Below are positions 22,140-33,724 of a stretch of 64,000 nucleotides of DNA, piece by piece (position 1 is the stretch's first letter; every line of letters begins with the position of its first letter). Both the position numbers and the translations under genes were made by a program. The notes under the pieces were generated by a model. It was given only the letters and a program-made list of their open reading frames with translations, was not told where the DNA came from and did no database searches. Origin of the DNA: Macrostomum hystrix (taxonomy: Eukaryota > Platyhelminthes > Macrostomidae); contig CATNEN010000041.1 of assembly GCA_950097015.1 (NCBI GenBank), forward strand, positions 2,397,501 through 2,461,500, given 5' to 3'.

Positions 22140-22670
22140 TTCCAACTGAGCCTGCCTGATGGATTCCAGCTATTCCAACTGAGCCTGCCTGATGGATTCC
22201 ACCCATTCCAACTGACCCTGCCTGATGGATTCCACCCATTCCAACTGACCCTGCCCGATGGATTCCACCTATTCCAACTGAGCCTGCCTGATGGATTCCA
22301 GCTATTCCAACTGACCCTGCCTGATGGATTCCAGCTATTCCGACTGACCCTGCCTGATGGATTCCACCCATTCCAACTGACCCTGCCTGGTGGATTCCAG
22401 CTATTCCAACTGACACTGCCTGATGGATTCCACCAATTCCAACTGACCCTGCATGATGGATTCCAGCTATTCCAACTGACCCTGCCTGATGGATTCCAGC
22501 TTTTCCAACTGACCCTGCCTGATGGATTCCAGCTATTCCAACTGACCCTGCCCGATGGATTCCAGCTATTCCAACTGACCCTGCCTGATGGATTCCAGCT
22601 ATTCCAACTGACCCTGCCTGATGGATTCCAGCTATTCCAACTGACCCTGCCTGATGGATTCCAGCCAACT
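22140..22670 (+). repeat. 33-bp array, about 16 copies
   Basis: Units of CCTGATGGATTCCAGCTATT followed by CCAACTGACC, with a few substitutions (CACCCA for CAGCTA). The multiple-of-three unit leaves long frames open on both strands; no adjoining exon supports coding. Confidence 0.94.
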
Positions 22671-23480
22671 GACCCCGTGCATTTGTCTGCTCAATAGACT
22701 GGACGCATGAGAACGGCTGAGCCCTGCCTCGATGAGTTCTGAGCAGTTCTGAAGTGAGTTCTGATGAGTTCTGCGCAATTCTGAGCTGCCACTCTGAGCC
22801 GACAATGTGATGTCTGACGGATTTCTCAGTTGTTGGGGACGTGGGTCAAGGCTATGAACATGGCTGGGTGAGGCCATTGTCAGCCCATTGAAGTGGGGCT
22901 GGTCCGGGATGTGAAAAAGACGAGAAAAAAAAATGGATTTAACTGTGAGCTGTAGCCGCATGCAAGCTGCTCACAAAGAGAGCTCAGTGCTCAGCCCATG
23001 TCAGCCATCCGCGACTTGCAAGTTGGAAATCTTTTCCCCTTCTGTATGTCTCCCTCTCTGCTTTTAGCCCCAGAGTCATTGGCACACTTCCTGAAATGGG
23101 GTGCTGCTCAGCCGCCAAATCCTGGATCTGCTTCACTGCAGCAGCCGCGGTCACGCGCCTCCCCCAATTTGCCTCCCCTCCCGGCCGCTGCACCTCAGAT
23201 TTTAAGCACACACTCACAGCTCTTGTGCTTGAGCAAGAAGAATGTTACTGCCGAAGCCAGGCTTGCAGTGGATTTGTCCCATTGTGTAACGAGACTTCAT
23301 TGTTTCTAGGCGCCACTTTCACTTTCCGCCATTGTCTGCCGCCGTTCTGCAACTGGGAGGTAGGCAATGTGCGCCTCTGCTTAGAGCTTGGATGCTTGCA
23401 TTGGCAAGAATATGGAAAACTGATTCTCTTAATATTTCTGAGGCTCACTAGCAGCTTTTTCTAGAATTCTATTCGTTTTT
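22671..23480. other. Intergenic, no supported gene
   Basis: A Cys-rich plus-strand frame beginning MGCCSA (about 23,096) ends near a GAG|GTAGGC donor-like site at about 23,359. It has no recognisable domain and no confirmed neighbours, so it is not called as an exon. Confidence 0.3.
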
Positions 23481-23499
23481 TGTCCACGTCAGCGAGTGT

Positions 23500-24570
23500 G
23501 TCACAGATCTGCGTCAGTGCGTCAGTCAGAGATCTGGGTCAGTGCGTCAGTCAGAGATCTGGGTCAGTGCGTCAGTCAGAGATCTGTTTCGGTGGTTCAG
23601 TCAGAGATCTGGGTCAGTGGGTCAGTCAGAGATCTGTTTCGGTGGTTCAGTCAGAGATCTGGGTCAGTGGGTCAGTCAGCAAGGGTGTCAGAGATCTGGG
23701 TCTTTGGGTCAGTCAGCGAGTGTGTCAGAGATCTGTTTCGGTGGTTCAGTCAGAGATCTGGGTCAGTGGGTCAGTCAGCGGGTGTGTCAGAGATCTGGGT
23801 CAGTGCGTCAGTCAGAGATCTGGGTCAGTGGGTCAGTCAGAGATCTGTTTCGGTGGTTCAGTCAGAGATCTGGGTCAGTGGGTCAGTCAGCAAGGGTGTC
23901 AGAGATCTGGGTCTTTGGGTCAGTCAGCGAGTGTGTCAGAGATCTGTTTTGGTGGCTCAGTCAGAGATCTGGGTCAGTGGGTCAGTCAGCAAGGGTGTCA
24001 GAGATCTGGGTCGTTGGGTCAATTGGCAATTATATCAGAGATCTGGGTCAGTGGGTCAGTCAGCGAGTGTGTCGGAGATCTGGGTCAGTCAGCGAGTGTG
24101 TCGGAGATCTGGGTCAGTCAGCGAGTGTGTCGGAGATCTGGGTCAGTGCGTCAGTCAGAGATCTGGGTCAGTGGGTCAGTCAGAGATCTGCGTCAGTGGG
24201 TCAGTCAGAGATCTGTTTCGGTGGTTCAGTCAGAGATCTGGGTCAGTGGGTCAGTCAGTGGGTGTGTCAGAGATCTGGGTCAGTGCGTCAGTCAGAGATC
24301 TGGGTCAGTGGGTCAGTCAGAGATCTGTTTCGGTGGTTCAGTCAGAGATCTGGGTCAGTGGGTCAGTCAGCAAGGGTGTCAGAGATCTGGGTCTTTGGGT
24401 CAGTCAGCGAGTGTGTCAGAGATCTGTTTTGGTGGTTCAGTCAGAGATCTGGGTCAGTGGGTCAGTCAGCAAGGATGTCAGAGATCTGGGTCGTTGGGTC
24501 AATTGGCAATTATATCAGAGATCTGGGTCAGTGGGTCAGTCAGCGAGTGTGTCGGAGATCTGGGTCAGTG
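23500..24570 (+). repeat. Complex array of about 25-bp units with a 480-bp higher-order duplication
   Basis: Base unit of GTCAGTCAGAGATCTGGGTC type, mixed with TGTTTCGGTGGTTC and CAAGGGTGTC variants. The block at about 23,757-24,090 recurs in the same variant order at about 24,237-24,570. BglII sites (AGATCT) recur in every unit. Confidence 0.92.
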
Positions 24571-24737
24571 TAAATTTTACTGCAAATGACAATGAAGATG
24601 TCAGTAAGATTAATTTCGGCAGTTCAGATTGTTGACAAAGATGCTTGTGAGTCACAGAATTGTCGGGAATGGAGCAGTGAGCAGGTGAGCTCGGCCCTGG
24701 TGACATTGCTGAGGCCATTGATGCACTTTCTTATTTC

Positions 24738-25036
24738 ATGGATCTAAAGTTCATGCTGGCCAAAGTTGTCGAGCAACATCAGCAGCAGCAGCAGCAGCAC
24801 AGGTTTAAATCGGCTGCTACTTGTCGTGCAGTCGATCTGGACTGTCTATGGCCGACAGCCCTGGTGCACACCTGCCACCTGCAGAGCAAGCAGCAGCAGC
24901 AGCAGCAGCAGCAAAGCCGACCTATCAAGCCAGCGGCTGTATCCTCTGCGACGCAGGTCCGTCTGCTGACTAGCCGGCCGCTGGGCCATCTGCCCGGCGT
25001 TCAGAGAGCGGCTTCAGGCGACCTGGATCTGTGCAT
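24738..25036 (+). CDS. Candidate 5' exon(s) of the polyglutamine gene
   Basis: An open frame starts MDLKFMLAKVVEQHQQQQQQ and includes a second Q run (about 24,890-24,911), then VSSATQVRLLTSRPLGHLPG. It ends at GCAT|GTGAGT, a good donor from which a 20-bp array grows. Low-complexity content and lack of family resemblance make this weak. Phase at the donor (two bases left over) could join the exon near 27.6 kb through an AAG|A acceptor at about 27,573, among other choices. Confidence 0.3.
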
Positions 25037-25472
25037 GTGAGTGACAGGCTGTGCATGTGAGTGACAGGCTGTGCATGTGAGTGACAGGCTGTGCATGTGA
25101 GTGACAGGCTGTGCATGTGAGTGACAGACTGTGCATGTGAGTGACAGGCTGTGCATGTGAGTGACAGACTGTGCATGTGAGTGACAGGCTGTGCATGTGA
25201 GTGACAGACTGTGCATGTGAGTGACAGGCTGTGCATGTAAGTGACAGGCTGTGCATGTGAGTGACAGACTGCATGTGAGTGACAGACTGTGCATGTGAGT
25301 GACAGACTGTGCATGTGAGTGACAGACTGTGCATGTGAGTGACAGACTGTGCATGTGAGTGACAGACTGCATGTGAGTGACAGGCTGTGCATGTGAGTGA
25401 CAGACTGTGCATGTGAGTGACAGGCTGTGCATGTGAGTGACAGGCTGTGCATGTGAGTGACAGGCTGTGCAT
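25031..25472 (+). repeat. 20-bp array GTGAGTGACAGGCTGTGCAT, about 22 copies
   Basis: The unit includes the sequence of the candidate upstream donor (GCAT|GTGAGTGAC), so the donor appears to have been copied over and over into the intron. Variants: GACAGACTG, and a unit shortened to 17 bp. Confidence 0.95.
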
Positions 25473-25734
25473 ACTTTCAGATTGCAAAGCTTTTCCATTG
25501 AGCGACAAAAGCCATCAGATTCTCTGCAGCAGCAACAGCTACATTCTACCTGGCCAATAAGGCTTGCTGAATTCATTTTTAATTTACTGTTTCTAAACAA
25601 ACCCTCGTCAGTTAGTCTGGATTCAATGACAAGCTGGCGGCCTTGCGGGGTTATGCGATATAAATTTTTTATTTCATTGTTGGCCCGCAATGCAGACTCT
25701 GATTGCTGGATCCCGGATTTGTTGGGTTTGTCTC

Positions 25735-26975
25735 TCAGCCCTGCAACAGCCTCTCAGGTGTAACAGGAGTGTCTCTCAGCCCTGCCACAGCCACTCGGGT
25801 GTAACAGGAGTGTCTCTCAGCCCTGCAACAGCCACTCAGGTGTAACAGGAGTGTCTCTCAGCCCTGCCACAGCCTCTCAGGTGTAACAGGAGTGTCTCTC
25901 AGCCCTGCAACAGCCTCTCAGGTGTAACAGGAGTGTCTCTCAGCCCTGCAACAGCCTCTCAGGTGTAACAGGAGTGTCTAACACATCTACCACAGCCTCT
26001 CAGGTGTAACAGGAGTGTCTCTCAGCCCTGCCACAGCCACTCGGGTGTAACAGGAGTGTCTCTCAGCCCTGCAACAGCCACTCAGGTGTAACAGGAGTGT
26101 CTCTCAGCCCTGCCACAGCCTCTCAGGTGTAACAGGAGTGTCTAACAGCTCTGCCACAGTCTCTCAGGTGTAACAGGAGTGTCTCTCAGCCCTGCAACAG
26201 CCTCTCAGGTGTAACAGGAGTGTCTCTCAGCCCTGCCACAGCCTCTCAGGTGTAACAGGAGTGTCTCTCAGCCCTGCCACAGCCTCTCAGGTGTAACAGG
26301 AGTGTCTAACAGCTCTGCCACAGTCTCTCAGGTGTAACAGGAGTGTCTCTCAGCCCTGCAACAGCCTCTCAGGTGTAACAGGAGTGTCTCTCAGCCCTGC
26401 CACAGCCTCTCAGGTGTAACAGGAGTGTCTAACAGCTCTGCCACAGTCTCTCAGGTGTAACAGGAGTGTCTAACAGCTCTGCCACAGTCTCTCAGGTGTA
26501 ACAGGAGTGTCTCTCAGCCCTGCAACAGCCTCTCAGGTGTAACAGGAGTGTCTAACACATCTACCACAGCCTCTCAGGTGTAACAGGAGTGTCTAACACA
26601 TCTACCACAGCCTCTCAGGTGTAACAGGAGTGTCTCTCAGCCCTGCCACAGCCTCTCAGGTGTAACAGGAGTGTCTAACAGCTCTGCCACAGTCTCTCAG
26701 GTGTAACAGGAGTGTCTAAAACATCTACCACAGCCACTCAGGTGTAACAGGAGTGTCTCTCAGCCCTGCCACAGTCTCTCAGGTGTAACAGGAGTGTCTC
26801 TCAGCCCTGCCACAGTCTCTCAGGTGTAACAGGAGTGTCTAAAACATCTACCACAGCCACTCAGGTGTAACAGGAGTGTCTCTCAGCCCTGCAACAGCCT
26901 CTCAGGTGTAACAGGAGTGTCTCTCAGCCCTGCAACAGCCACTCAGGTGTAACAGGAGTGTCTAACAGCTCCGAG
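25735..26975 (+). repeat. 41-bp array, about 30 copies
   Basis: Units begin CAGGTGTAACAGGAGTGTCT, followed by CTCAGCCCTGCAACAGCCTCT or the variant AACACATCTACC. Unit types are interspersed, suggesting block duplications. Each unit contains CAG|GTGTAA, a donor-like motif. Confidence 0.95.
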
Positions 26976-27538
26976 TCGGTGAGGGTTATATTTCAGATGA
27001 CAATTCGTCGATTTGTTTCAATTTTCGAGATCAGAGAAATTTCCGCTCAAATTTTCGCTTGTGGATTCTGTGAAGTCCCATCGCTCATTGGGAGCTGGAG
27101 TTGGTGCAACAACTTCCTATTTCCCTTCGGCGCTCCCCTCAGGCCAGTATTATTTTCCCCATTTCCCACAAGCAGCGCGACCCGCCCACCCGCGTTCCCA
27201 GGCTGTTGCCATGGGGGGGAGTTTAAGAGCGGAGCTCCGGGCGAGAAACTCAGCAAACAGCCCAGCCTCCGCGCCTCATCAGGTCGGCTCTCCGTACCCG
27301 GCAGAGCTCACGCCTCACATTGTTTCAGCGGCTCCCCAATGGCAGAAAATCTGCCCGCATCTGTTCCCGCATTTTCCTATCTTTTTAATTCCCCTCCGGC
27401 TCCCGGCCCCCGCACATCGAGTTGAGCCGCCCTGCCAGAGCATCCGCTGGCTGGTCTCGGCCATAGAGTGCTGCTCCGCGCTTTGGGACGCCCTGGGTTT
27501 CCATGGCAACCAGTACGTCCCACTGATCCCCAATGCAG

Positions 27539-27595
27539 TCTGGCGCGTGGCAGGCGAGAAGGCGATATCCTGGAAGACTGCCGTCCCTTGCTGGT

Positions 27596-27632
<37 letters not shown>

Positions 27633-27744
27633 TGGCACTGTTGGCAGGCTGGGTCAACCTGCCCTACGACAGTCTGCGGCTCGACTTCAGGCAGACTCCC
27701 ACTCCTGAGCAGGAGGCATTCAGCTACCGGCTGTCCCTGTACCA
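27539..27744 (+). CDS. Exon of the polyglutamine gene (Q run then globular sequence)
   Basis: The frame contains 12 consecutive CAG codons (about 27,597-27,632), then protein-like sequence LALLAGWVNLPYDSLRLDF and QEAFSYRLSLYQ. It ends at ACCA|GTGAGTC. The 5' boundary is uncertain: several AGs fit, including CAGs inside the Q run itself. I do not recognise the family. Confidence 0.45.
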
Positions 27745-27799
27745 GTGAGTCACAGGCCTGAGGGTTCCTTTGCGTGTCCCTGAGGTTCAATCTGTGGCT

Positions 27800-28290
27800 G
27801 ACGCCATGAATGAGCGACTCTGCCAATGAAGGAGTGACTCTCTGCCAATGAAGGAGTGACTCTGCCAATTTTGGACTGACTCTCTGACAATGAAGGAGTG
27901 ACTCTGCCAATGAAGGAGTGACTCTCTGCCAATGAAGGAGTGACTCTCTGCCAATGAAGGAGTGACTCTCTGCCAATGAAGGAGTGACTGCCAATGAAGG
28001 AGTGACTCTATGCCAATGAAGGAGTGACTCTCTGCCAATGAAGGAGTGACTCTCTGCCAATGAAGGAGTGACTGCCAATGAAGGAGTGACTCTATGCCAA
28101 TGAAGGAGTGACTCTCTGCCAATGAAGGAGTGACTGCCAATGATGGAGTGACTCTCTGCCAATGAAGGAGTGACTCTCTGCCAATGAAGGAGTGACTCTC
28201 TGCCAATGAAGGAGTGACTCTCTGCCAATGATGGAGTGACTCTCTGCCAATGAAGGAGTGACTGCCAATGAAGGAGTGACTCTTTGCCAA
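27800..28290 (+). repeat. 22-bp array (GTGACTCTCTGCCAATGAAG core), with 18-bp short units
   Basis: About 23 units in the intron that follows the exon at 27.6 kb, starting about 55 bp after the donor. Short units lacking CTCT recur in a regular pattern. Confidence 0.94.
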
Positions 28291-28299
28291 TTAATTTTG

Positions 28300-28909
28300 C
28301 GAACAAAGGAAGATTTTTCTCTTATACTCTAAGCTGTGTTGCATTCGCTTATCTGGCTACTTTAAGTAGAAACTGAGAGTTTCTGTGTAATTTTAGCAGT
28401 CGTGGTTCGCACAAAAGAATGCAGAGGTGAGTTTAGTGCAGTGTGCTGGCAGACAGCTATAATTACGCAATTTGGGGTTGGCGCAATTAAATATAATTTG
28501 AGCTCCTGCAAGGCTAACAAAGAATTGATTGACACGCTTAGATGTGACTTGCGAACCCTTATCAAGCTTGTCCACTACGACAAAGCGTTAGCTTCACTTT
28601 CGAGTTGCCAACTCGCACACAAAAGTTTTTCGGGCCGTCTCTGGAGTGGCTCTGTGTCAGCTGGCATGAATAAATTAGTTGAATTACTTGCCCTGGCTCG
28701 AGCTCACGCTGAGAGACACGAATTGCAACGCTGAGGTACTGCTTTCCTACCTTGCAAGAGACTGAAAGCACGGGCAAGTGAAAGCGGCCTGATCTGCCGG
28801 TCTCTAGCGATAGGCTGCAGAGGCCTCCCCGCCTCCCCAACCTGCCGTGAGTTCCCCATGCCTTCTACCGAGAAGCATTTTTAAACCGGCCGATCCATAT
28901 CCACCGCCT
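28300..28909. other. Intronic spacer between two arrays
   Basis: Unique sequence inside the presumed 27,745-30.5 kb intron. No exon with convincing composition was found. Confidence 0.35.
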
Positions 28910-29850
28910 CAACCAGCTGAGCCCTGCAACCACCACTGCAACCAGCTGAGCCCTGCAACCACCACTGCAACCAGCTGAGCCCTGCAACCACCACTGCAAC
29001 CAGCTGAGCCCTGCAACCACCACTGCAACCAGCTGAGCCCTGCAACCATCACTGCAACCAGCTGAGCCCTGCAACCACCACTGCAACCAGCTGAGCCCTG
29101 CAACCACCACTGCAACCAGCTGAGCCCTGCAACCACCACTGCAACCAGCTGAGCCCTGCAACCATCACTGCAACCAGCTGAGCCCTGCAACCATCACTGC
29201 AACCATCACTGCAACCAGCTGAGCCCTGCAACCATCACTGCAACCAACACTGCAACCAGCTGAGCCCTGCAACCATCACTGCAACCAGCTGAGCCCTGCA
29301 ACCACCACTGCAACCAGCTGAGCCCTGCAACCATCACTGCAACCAGCTGAGCCCTGCAACCATCACTGCAACCACCACTGCAACCAGCAGAGCCCTGCAA
29401 CCATCACTGCAACCACCCCTGCAACCAGCTGAGCCCTGCAACCATCACTGCAACCACCACTGCAACCAGCTGAGCCCTGCAACCACCACTGCAACCAGCT
29501 GAGCCCTGCAACCACCACTGCAACCAGCTGAGCCCTGCAGCCACCACTGCAACCAGCTGAGCCCTGCAACCACCACTGCAACCAGCTGAGCCCTGCAACC
29601 ACCACTGCAACCAGCTGAGCCCTGCAACCATCACTGCAACCAGCTGAGCCCTGCAACCACCACTGCAACCAGCTGAGCCCTGCAACCATCACTGCAACCA
29701 GCTGAGCCCTGCAACCATCACTGCAACCACCACTGCAACCAGCTGAGCCCTGCAACCACCACTGCAACCAGCAGAGCCCTGCAACCATCACTGCAACCAC
29801 CCCTGCAACCAGCTGAGCCCTGCAACCATCACTGCAACCACCACTGCAAC
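28910..29850 (+). repeat. 29-bp array, about 32 units
   Basis: Units of CTGCAACCACCACTGCAACC plus AGCTGAGCC, with CATCACTG variants and insertions of an extra ACTGCAACC block. The unit is not a multiple of three. Confidence 0.95.
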
Positions 29851-30540
29851 CAGCTGAGCCACTGCAAACAGCTGAGCCACTGCAACCAGCTGAGCCACTG
29901 CAACCAGCTGAGCCACTGCAACCAGCTGAGCCACTGCAACCAGCTGAGCCACTGCAACCAGCTGAGCCACTGCAACCAGCTGAGCCACTGCAACCAGCTG
30001 AGCCACTGCAACCAGCTGAGCCACTGCAACCAGCTGAGCCACTGCAACCAGCTGAGCCACTGCAACCAGCTGAGCCACTGCAACCAGCTGAGCCACTGCA
30101 ACCAGCTGAGCCACTGCAACCAGCTGAGCCACTGCAACCAGCTGAGCCACTGCAACCAGCTGAGCCACTGCAACCAGCTGAGCCACTGCAACCAGCTGAG
30201 CCACTGCAACCAGCTGAGCCACTGCAACCAGCTGAGCCACTGCAACCAGCTGAGCCACTGCAACCAGCTGAGCCACTGCAACCAGCTGAGCCACTGCAAC
30301 CAGCTGAGCCACTGCAACCAGCTGAGCCACTGCAACCAGCTGAGCCACTGCAACCAGCTGAGCCACTGCAACCAGCTGAGCCACTGCAACCAGCTGAGCC
30401 ACTGCAACCAGCTGAGCCACTGCAACCAGCTGAGCCACTGCAACCAGCTGAGCCACTGCAACCAGCTGAGCCACTGCAACCAGCTGAGCCACTGCAACCA
30501 GCTGAGCTACTGCAACCAGCTGAGCCACTGAAAACAGCTG
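29851..30540 (+). repeat. 18-bp array AGCTGAGCCACTGCAACC, about 38 copies
   Basis: A shortened derivative of the 29-bp unit that precedes it. One plus frame reads LQPAEP without interruption into the exon at 30.55 kb; other frames and the minus strand are also open. Confidence 0.95.
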
Positions 30541-30555
30541 AGCCCGGCATGACGG

Positions 30556-30727
30556 ACCGAGCTGCACCCAGCGAGTCAGCCGCCGTGCTGCCCTACCTGC
30601 CCCCAGCCAGCCTGTGGTCGCAGCGGGTGCAGAGCAATGTGTACTTTTACCGCTTCTGGAACTCCAACCTGGCGCCCCCCATGCCGGATGCGGCCAACTT
30701 GCCCGAGATCTGCTGCCACAACGGACG
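30556..30727 (+). CDS. Exon of the polyglutamine gene
   Basis: The frame reads AAVLPYLPPASLWSQRVQSN, VYFYRFWNSNLAPPMPDAAN and PEICCHNG, ending at GACG|GTGAGC. This is the most protein-like stretch of the gene. A start after GCACCCAG (about 30,571) is phase-compatible with the exon ending at 27,744. A longer version that reads in from the LQPAEP array is also open. The joined codon with the next exon (CG|A) keeps phase to 32,516. Function unknown. Confidence 0.5.
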
Positions 30728-30895
30728 GTGAGCGCGGCCCAGAACTGCTCAAAACCTGCCATGGGGAATTCGTCTGACAGTTGGGAGTTCACTTTGAGCT
30801 TGCTATTGTCCTGCTTAAGTTTTTGGACCAACTCGCGTGTCAAATAAAATCAAAACAATAGTTTTTGCTCCCAACCTAACTGACAAACTTACCAA

Positions 30896-31290
30896 CTCCC
30901 AGTCCCACCGAATCCCAGTCCCACCGAATCCCAGTCCCACCGAATCCCAGTCCCACCGAATCCCAGTCCCACCGAATCCCAGTGCCACCGAATCCAAGTC
31001 CCACCGAATCCCAGTCCCACCGAATCCCAGTCCCACCGACTCCCAGTCCCACCGAATCCCAGTCCCACCGACTCCCAGTCCCACCGAATCCCAGTCCCAC
31101 CGACTCCCAGTCTCACCCAATCTCTGTCTCACCCAATCCAAGTCTCACCCAATCCCAGTCCCACCCAATCCCCGTCTCAACCAATCCCATTCTCAGTCTC
31201 CATCCCCGTCTCAACCAATTCCCGTCTCAACCAATCCTAGTCTCAACCAATCCCCGTCTCAACCAATCACAGTCTCAGTCTCCACCCCAG
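30896..31290 (+). repeat. 16-bp array (CCCAGTCCCACCGAAT), about 24 copies
   Basis: Lies in the intron following the exon that ends at 30,727 and decays at its right edge into TCTCAACCAATCCC units. Confidence 0.93.
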
Positions 31291-32515
31291 TCTCCATCAA
31301 CAGAGCAACCTGTGTAACCCAGTCATCGAGTCGCTAAGCCTTGAGCAATGCAAAACTAAACTAATCATAGTTTTAGCCTAACCACTAAACTAACCATTAA
31401 AGATCCCCCTTGAAGTATACCGACCGCCTTCCCATTCCCTCTCACTGTTCCAGCCAGGACAACAGTCCGATTTTGTGTCACGGGGTTTTAGCAATGTCGG
31501 CTTCCTCCTAGCCTCTTCCCCAGTCTTACCGGCCAGGTGAACTGTCAGGGCACAGTGCTCACGCTGTCAGGCTTGAAGAGTTGCTGAGCACAGCCTCCTG
31601 CTTGAGCAGGGCGCATCAGGAGGTGTCCAGCTGTGGAGTCGCATCTTCGCTCTGAGCCATGGTTTCTCTCCATCTTAGAGCAGTCTGCTGCTGTGCCTCT
31701 AAAGCCATTAATTATTGATGGGCCGCCTCCCCCCGCCTCTCGGGGCTAGTTGCTAGGGGCTGGTGGGGGAAAGAACTCCCGGGACCACTTGAGAAGCTGC
31801 TCAAGGATGCCCGGTCGGTCATTGGGTGTTCGGCCGCGTCAAAGCTCCGCCCGCCTCCTCGCTGGACCCGCGCCACGCAAGGGAGGGGAAAATGGCGAGA
31901 GCGGGTGGGATCCTCTGAGCAGCCCGCGGCACCTCATGACAAGCCTGGCAGTGCGGATGCAGGACAGGCCCAGGTGAGTTCTCTTGCTTTCCAGGAAAAA
32001 GCAGCAGAGCAATGAAAGCCGGCTGAATAATGCAGGACCACCGGCTGCAAACACGGCTGCGGCTTCATCTTCAACAGACTCAGAATAGAAGGCTGTTGCT
32101 GGGTGGCCGGGCAACTGTTCTGCCCAGCGAGCCGTCAAATCTTAATTGAATCAACAAGCCCTTCTTACTGAACTCTCTCGGGTGGCACTGATCAAACAGT
32201 CCGGCACAGAAAGTTTCCCTGAAAACAGCGTCCTGGAGAAAGTTCCCTGGAAGGGCCTCAGGACTGCTAAAGTACAAGGACGCAATAATATCGATCTGTG
32301 GTCTTTGTGCCAAAGGCTGCTGACAGTTTTCAGTTTTCAGCTTTCAGCAGGGCAATCTTTCGGCCGTGAACTCATTTTTGGCTGCCGCTTTTTTGGGCGT
32401 GACTGAAGAACCCGACAATGAGACAGTCTGTTCTTTGATGCTTGAACATTTTTTTTTAGATGAAGGTTGAGTAGCACTCGCAGTCAGCTCATAACAAGAT
32501 TCCCTGCCTCCGCAG

Positions 32516-33348
32516 AAGTGGCATCACACAAGCGGCAGCCTCACGCCCGACTTTCGTTGGCGGCGCCGCGGCCGGCAACGACTTTCCCGATGACGGAGGC
32601 GTCGGTGGAGCTCGCCCGACGTCCAGGGAGCGACGCCGAGAGAGGCGGCTCCTGGCCGCCAGTCAGCTGGGCGACTCGGCGGACTGCGGCGGCGGCAGGC
32701 AGCAGCAGCAGCTGAGGCAGATGCGCCGCCTGCAGCAGCAGCAGCAGCAGCAGCAGCAACCGCCGGGTCAGCATTCGGAGGCCGCATCGGAGCTCGAAGT
32801 TCGAACGACTCAGTCGCTTATCCTGCCGAGAGGCCGAGCTGGCGAGCTCGACACCCTGCGGCCTTCAGGAAAAGCGCAGCTTGCGCCCTGCATCTCCACT
32901 GTGGGCAGAACTGGTGAGCCAGCTGACCCACTGCTGACCCACTGCTGACCCACTGCAACACACTGCTGACCCACTGCTGACCCACTGCTGACACACTGCT
33001 GACCCACTGCTGACCCACTGCTGACCCACTGCAACACACTGCTGACCCACTGCTGACCCACTGCTGACCCACTGCTGACCCACTGCTGACCCACTGCTGA
33101 CACACTGCTGACCCACTGCTGACCCACTGCTGACACACTCTAACCCAGCTACAATGCTGACAAAGCTCGACTGCTGACACTTATCTAATGATAAATATAA
33201 AACTATCTGAATCCATAAAAGTACACGATTACTTATCATTTGCAGCCGCGGAGAGCGGATCGGCCTTCTCAATTGCCAGCCTGCTGCCACCAGCTGCGGC
33301 TTCTCAAATTCAGCAGCAGCAAGTTGTTCTTGAGTCGCCTCAACTGCA

Positions 33349-33391
<43 letters not shown>

Positions 33392-33724
33392 CGGCAGTCC
33401 ATGGGTCGCAAAATTCCCGGATTTGCGGCAGCGTCTGGGGCGACGCCAACTCAACAGAGGCGAGCCGCTGGTGTGGCGGCTGCCGTCGCAGGCAGATCCT
33501 CGATCTCCTCAGAGCCGTCGCCTCAAGTGCCGCCGACTGCGCCGACACTGCCTGACTCGGCGAACTACCAGTACCCAGACCCCGGAGCTTCGGCCTCCGC
33601 TCCCGTCTTCTTTGCTCAACGGCTGGCTGAAATGGCCCTCCTGGTGGCCGAGACCGTCCGCTACGAGAGGCTTCGGCCGCCGCTCAGGGCCACCCGGCGA
33701 CCTCCGCCGCCTCAACTGAAGTGA
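32516..33724 (+). CDS. 3' exons of the polyglutamine gene
   Basis: Two phase-linked exons, 32516-32913 (after CCTCCGCAG; donor ACTG|GTGAGC) and 33246-33724 (after CATTTGCAG; stop TGA). The first encodes a G/A/R-rich region with LRQMRRL followed by nine Q; the second a further run of about 15 Q with PERQSMGRK. The C-terminus reads PVFFAQRLAEMALLVAETVR, then a basic, proline-rich end. Composition suggests an intrinsically disordered, possibly nuclear or RNP-associated protein, but no family is recognised. It is probably the same gene as the exons at 27.6 and 30.6 kb, because the 30,727 to 32,516 junction keeps phase. Confidence 0.5.
32917..33140 (+). repeat. 11-bp array TGCTGACCCAC, about 20 copies
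   Basis: Begins just after the donor at 32914 and occupies most of the intron to 33245. Occasional ACACACTGC variants are present. Confidence 0.93.

Noticed and set aside
23096-23359. Cys-rich frame beginning MGCCSA as a possible exon
   Set aside because: No domain, no phase-matched partner exon, and the frame is not better than others in this region.
23480-24635. Three overlapping 340-380 residue plus ORFs
   Set aside because: All three frames of the same array are open. Composition follows the DNA unit and there is no credible exon boundary.
29363-30843. 350-395 residue minus-strand ORFs (AGCSGS, VAQLVA, WLSWLQ)
   Set aside because: Three overlapping open frames of one tandem array; no protein-like sequence outside the repeat.
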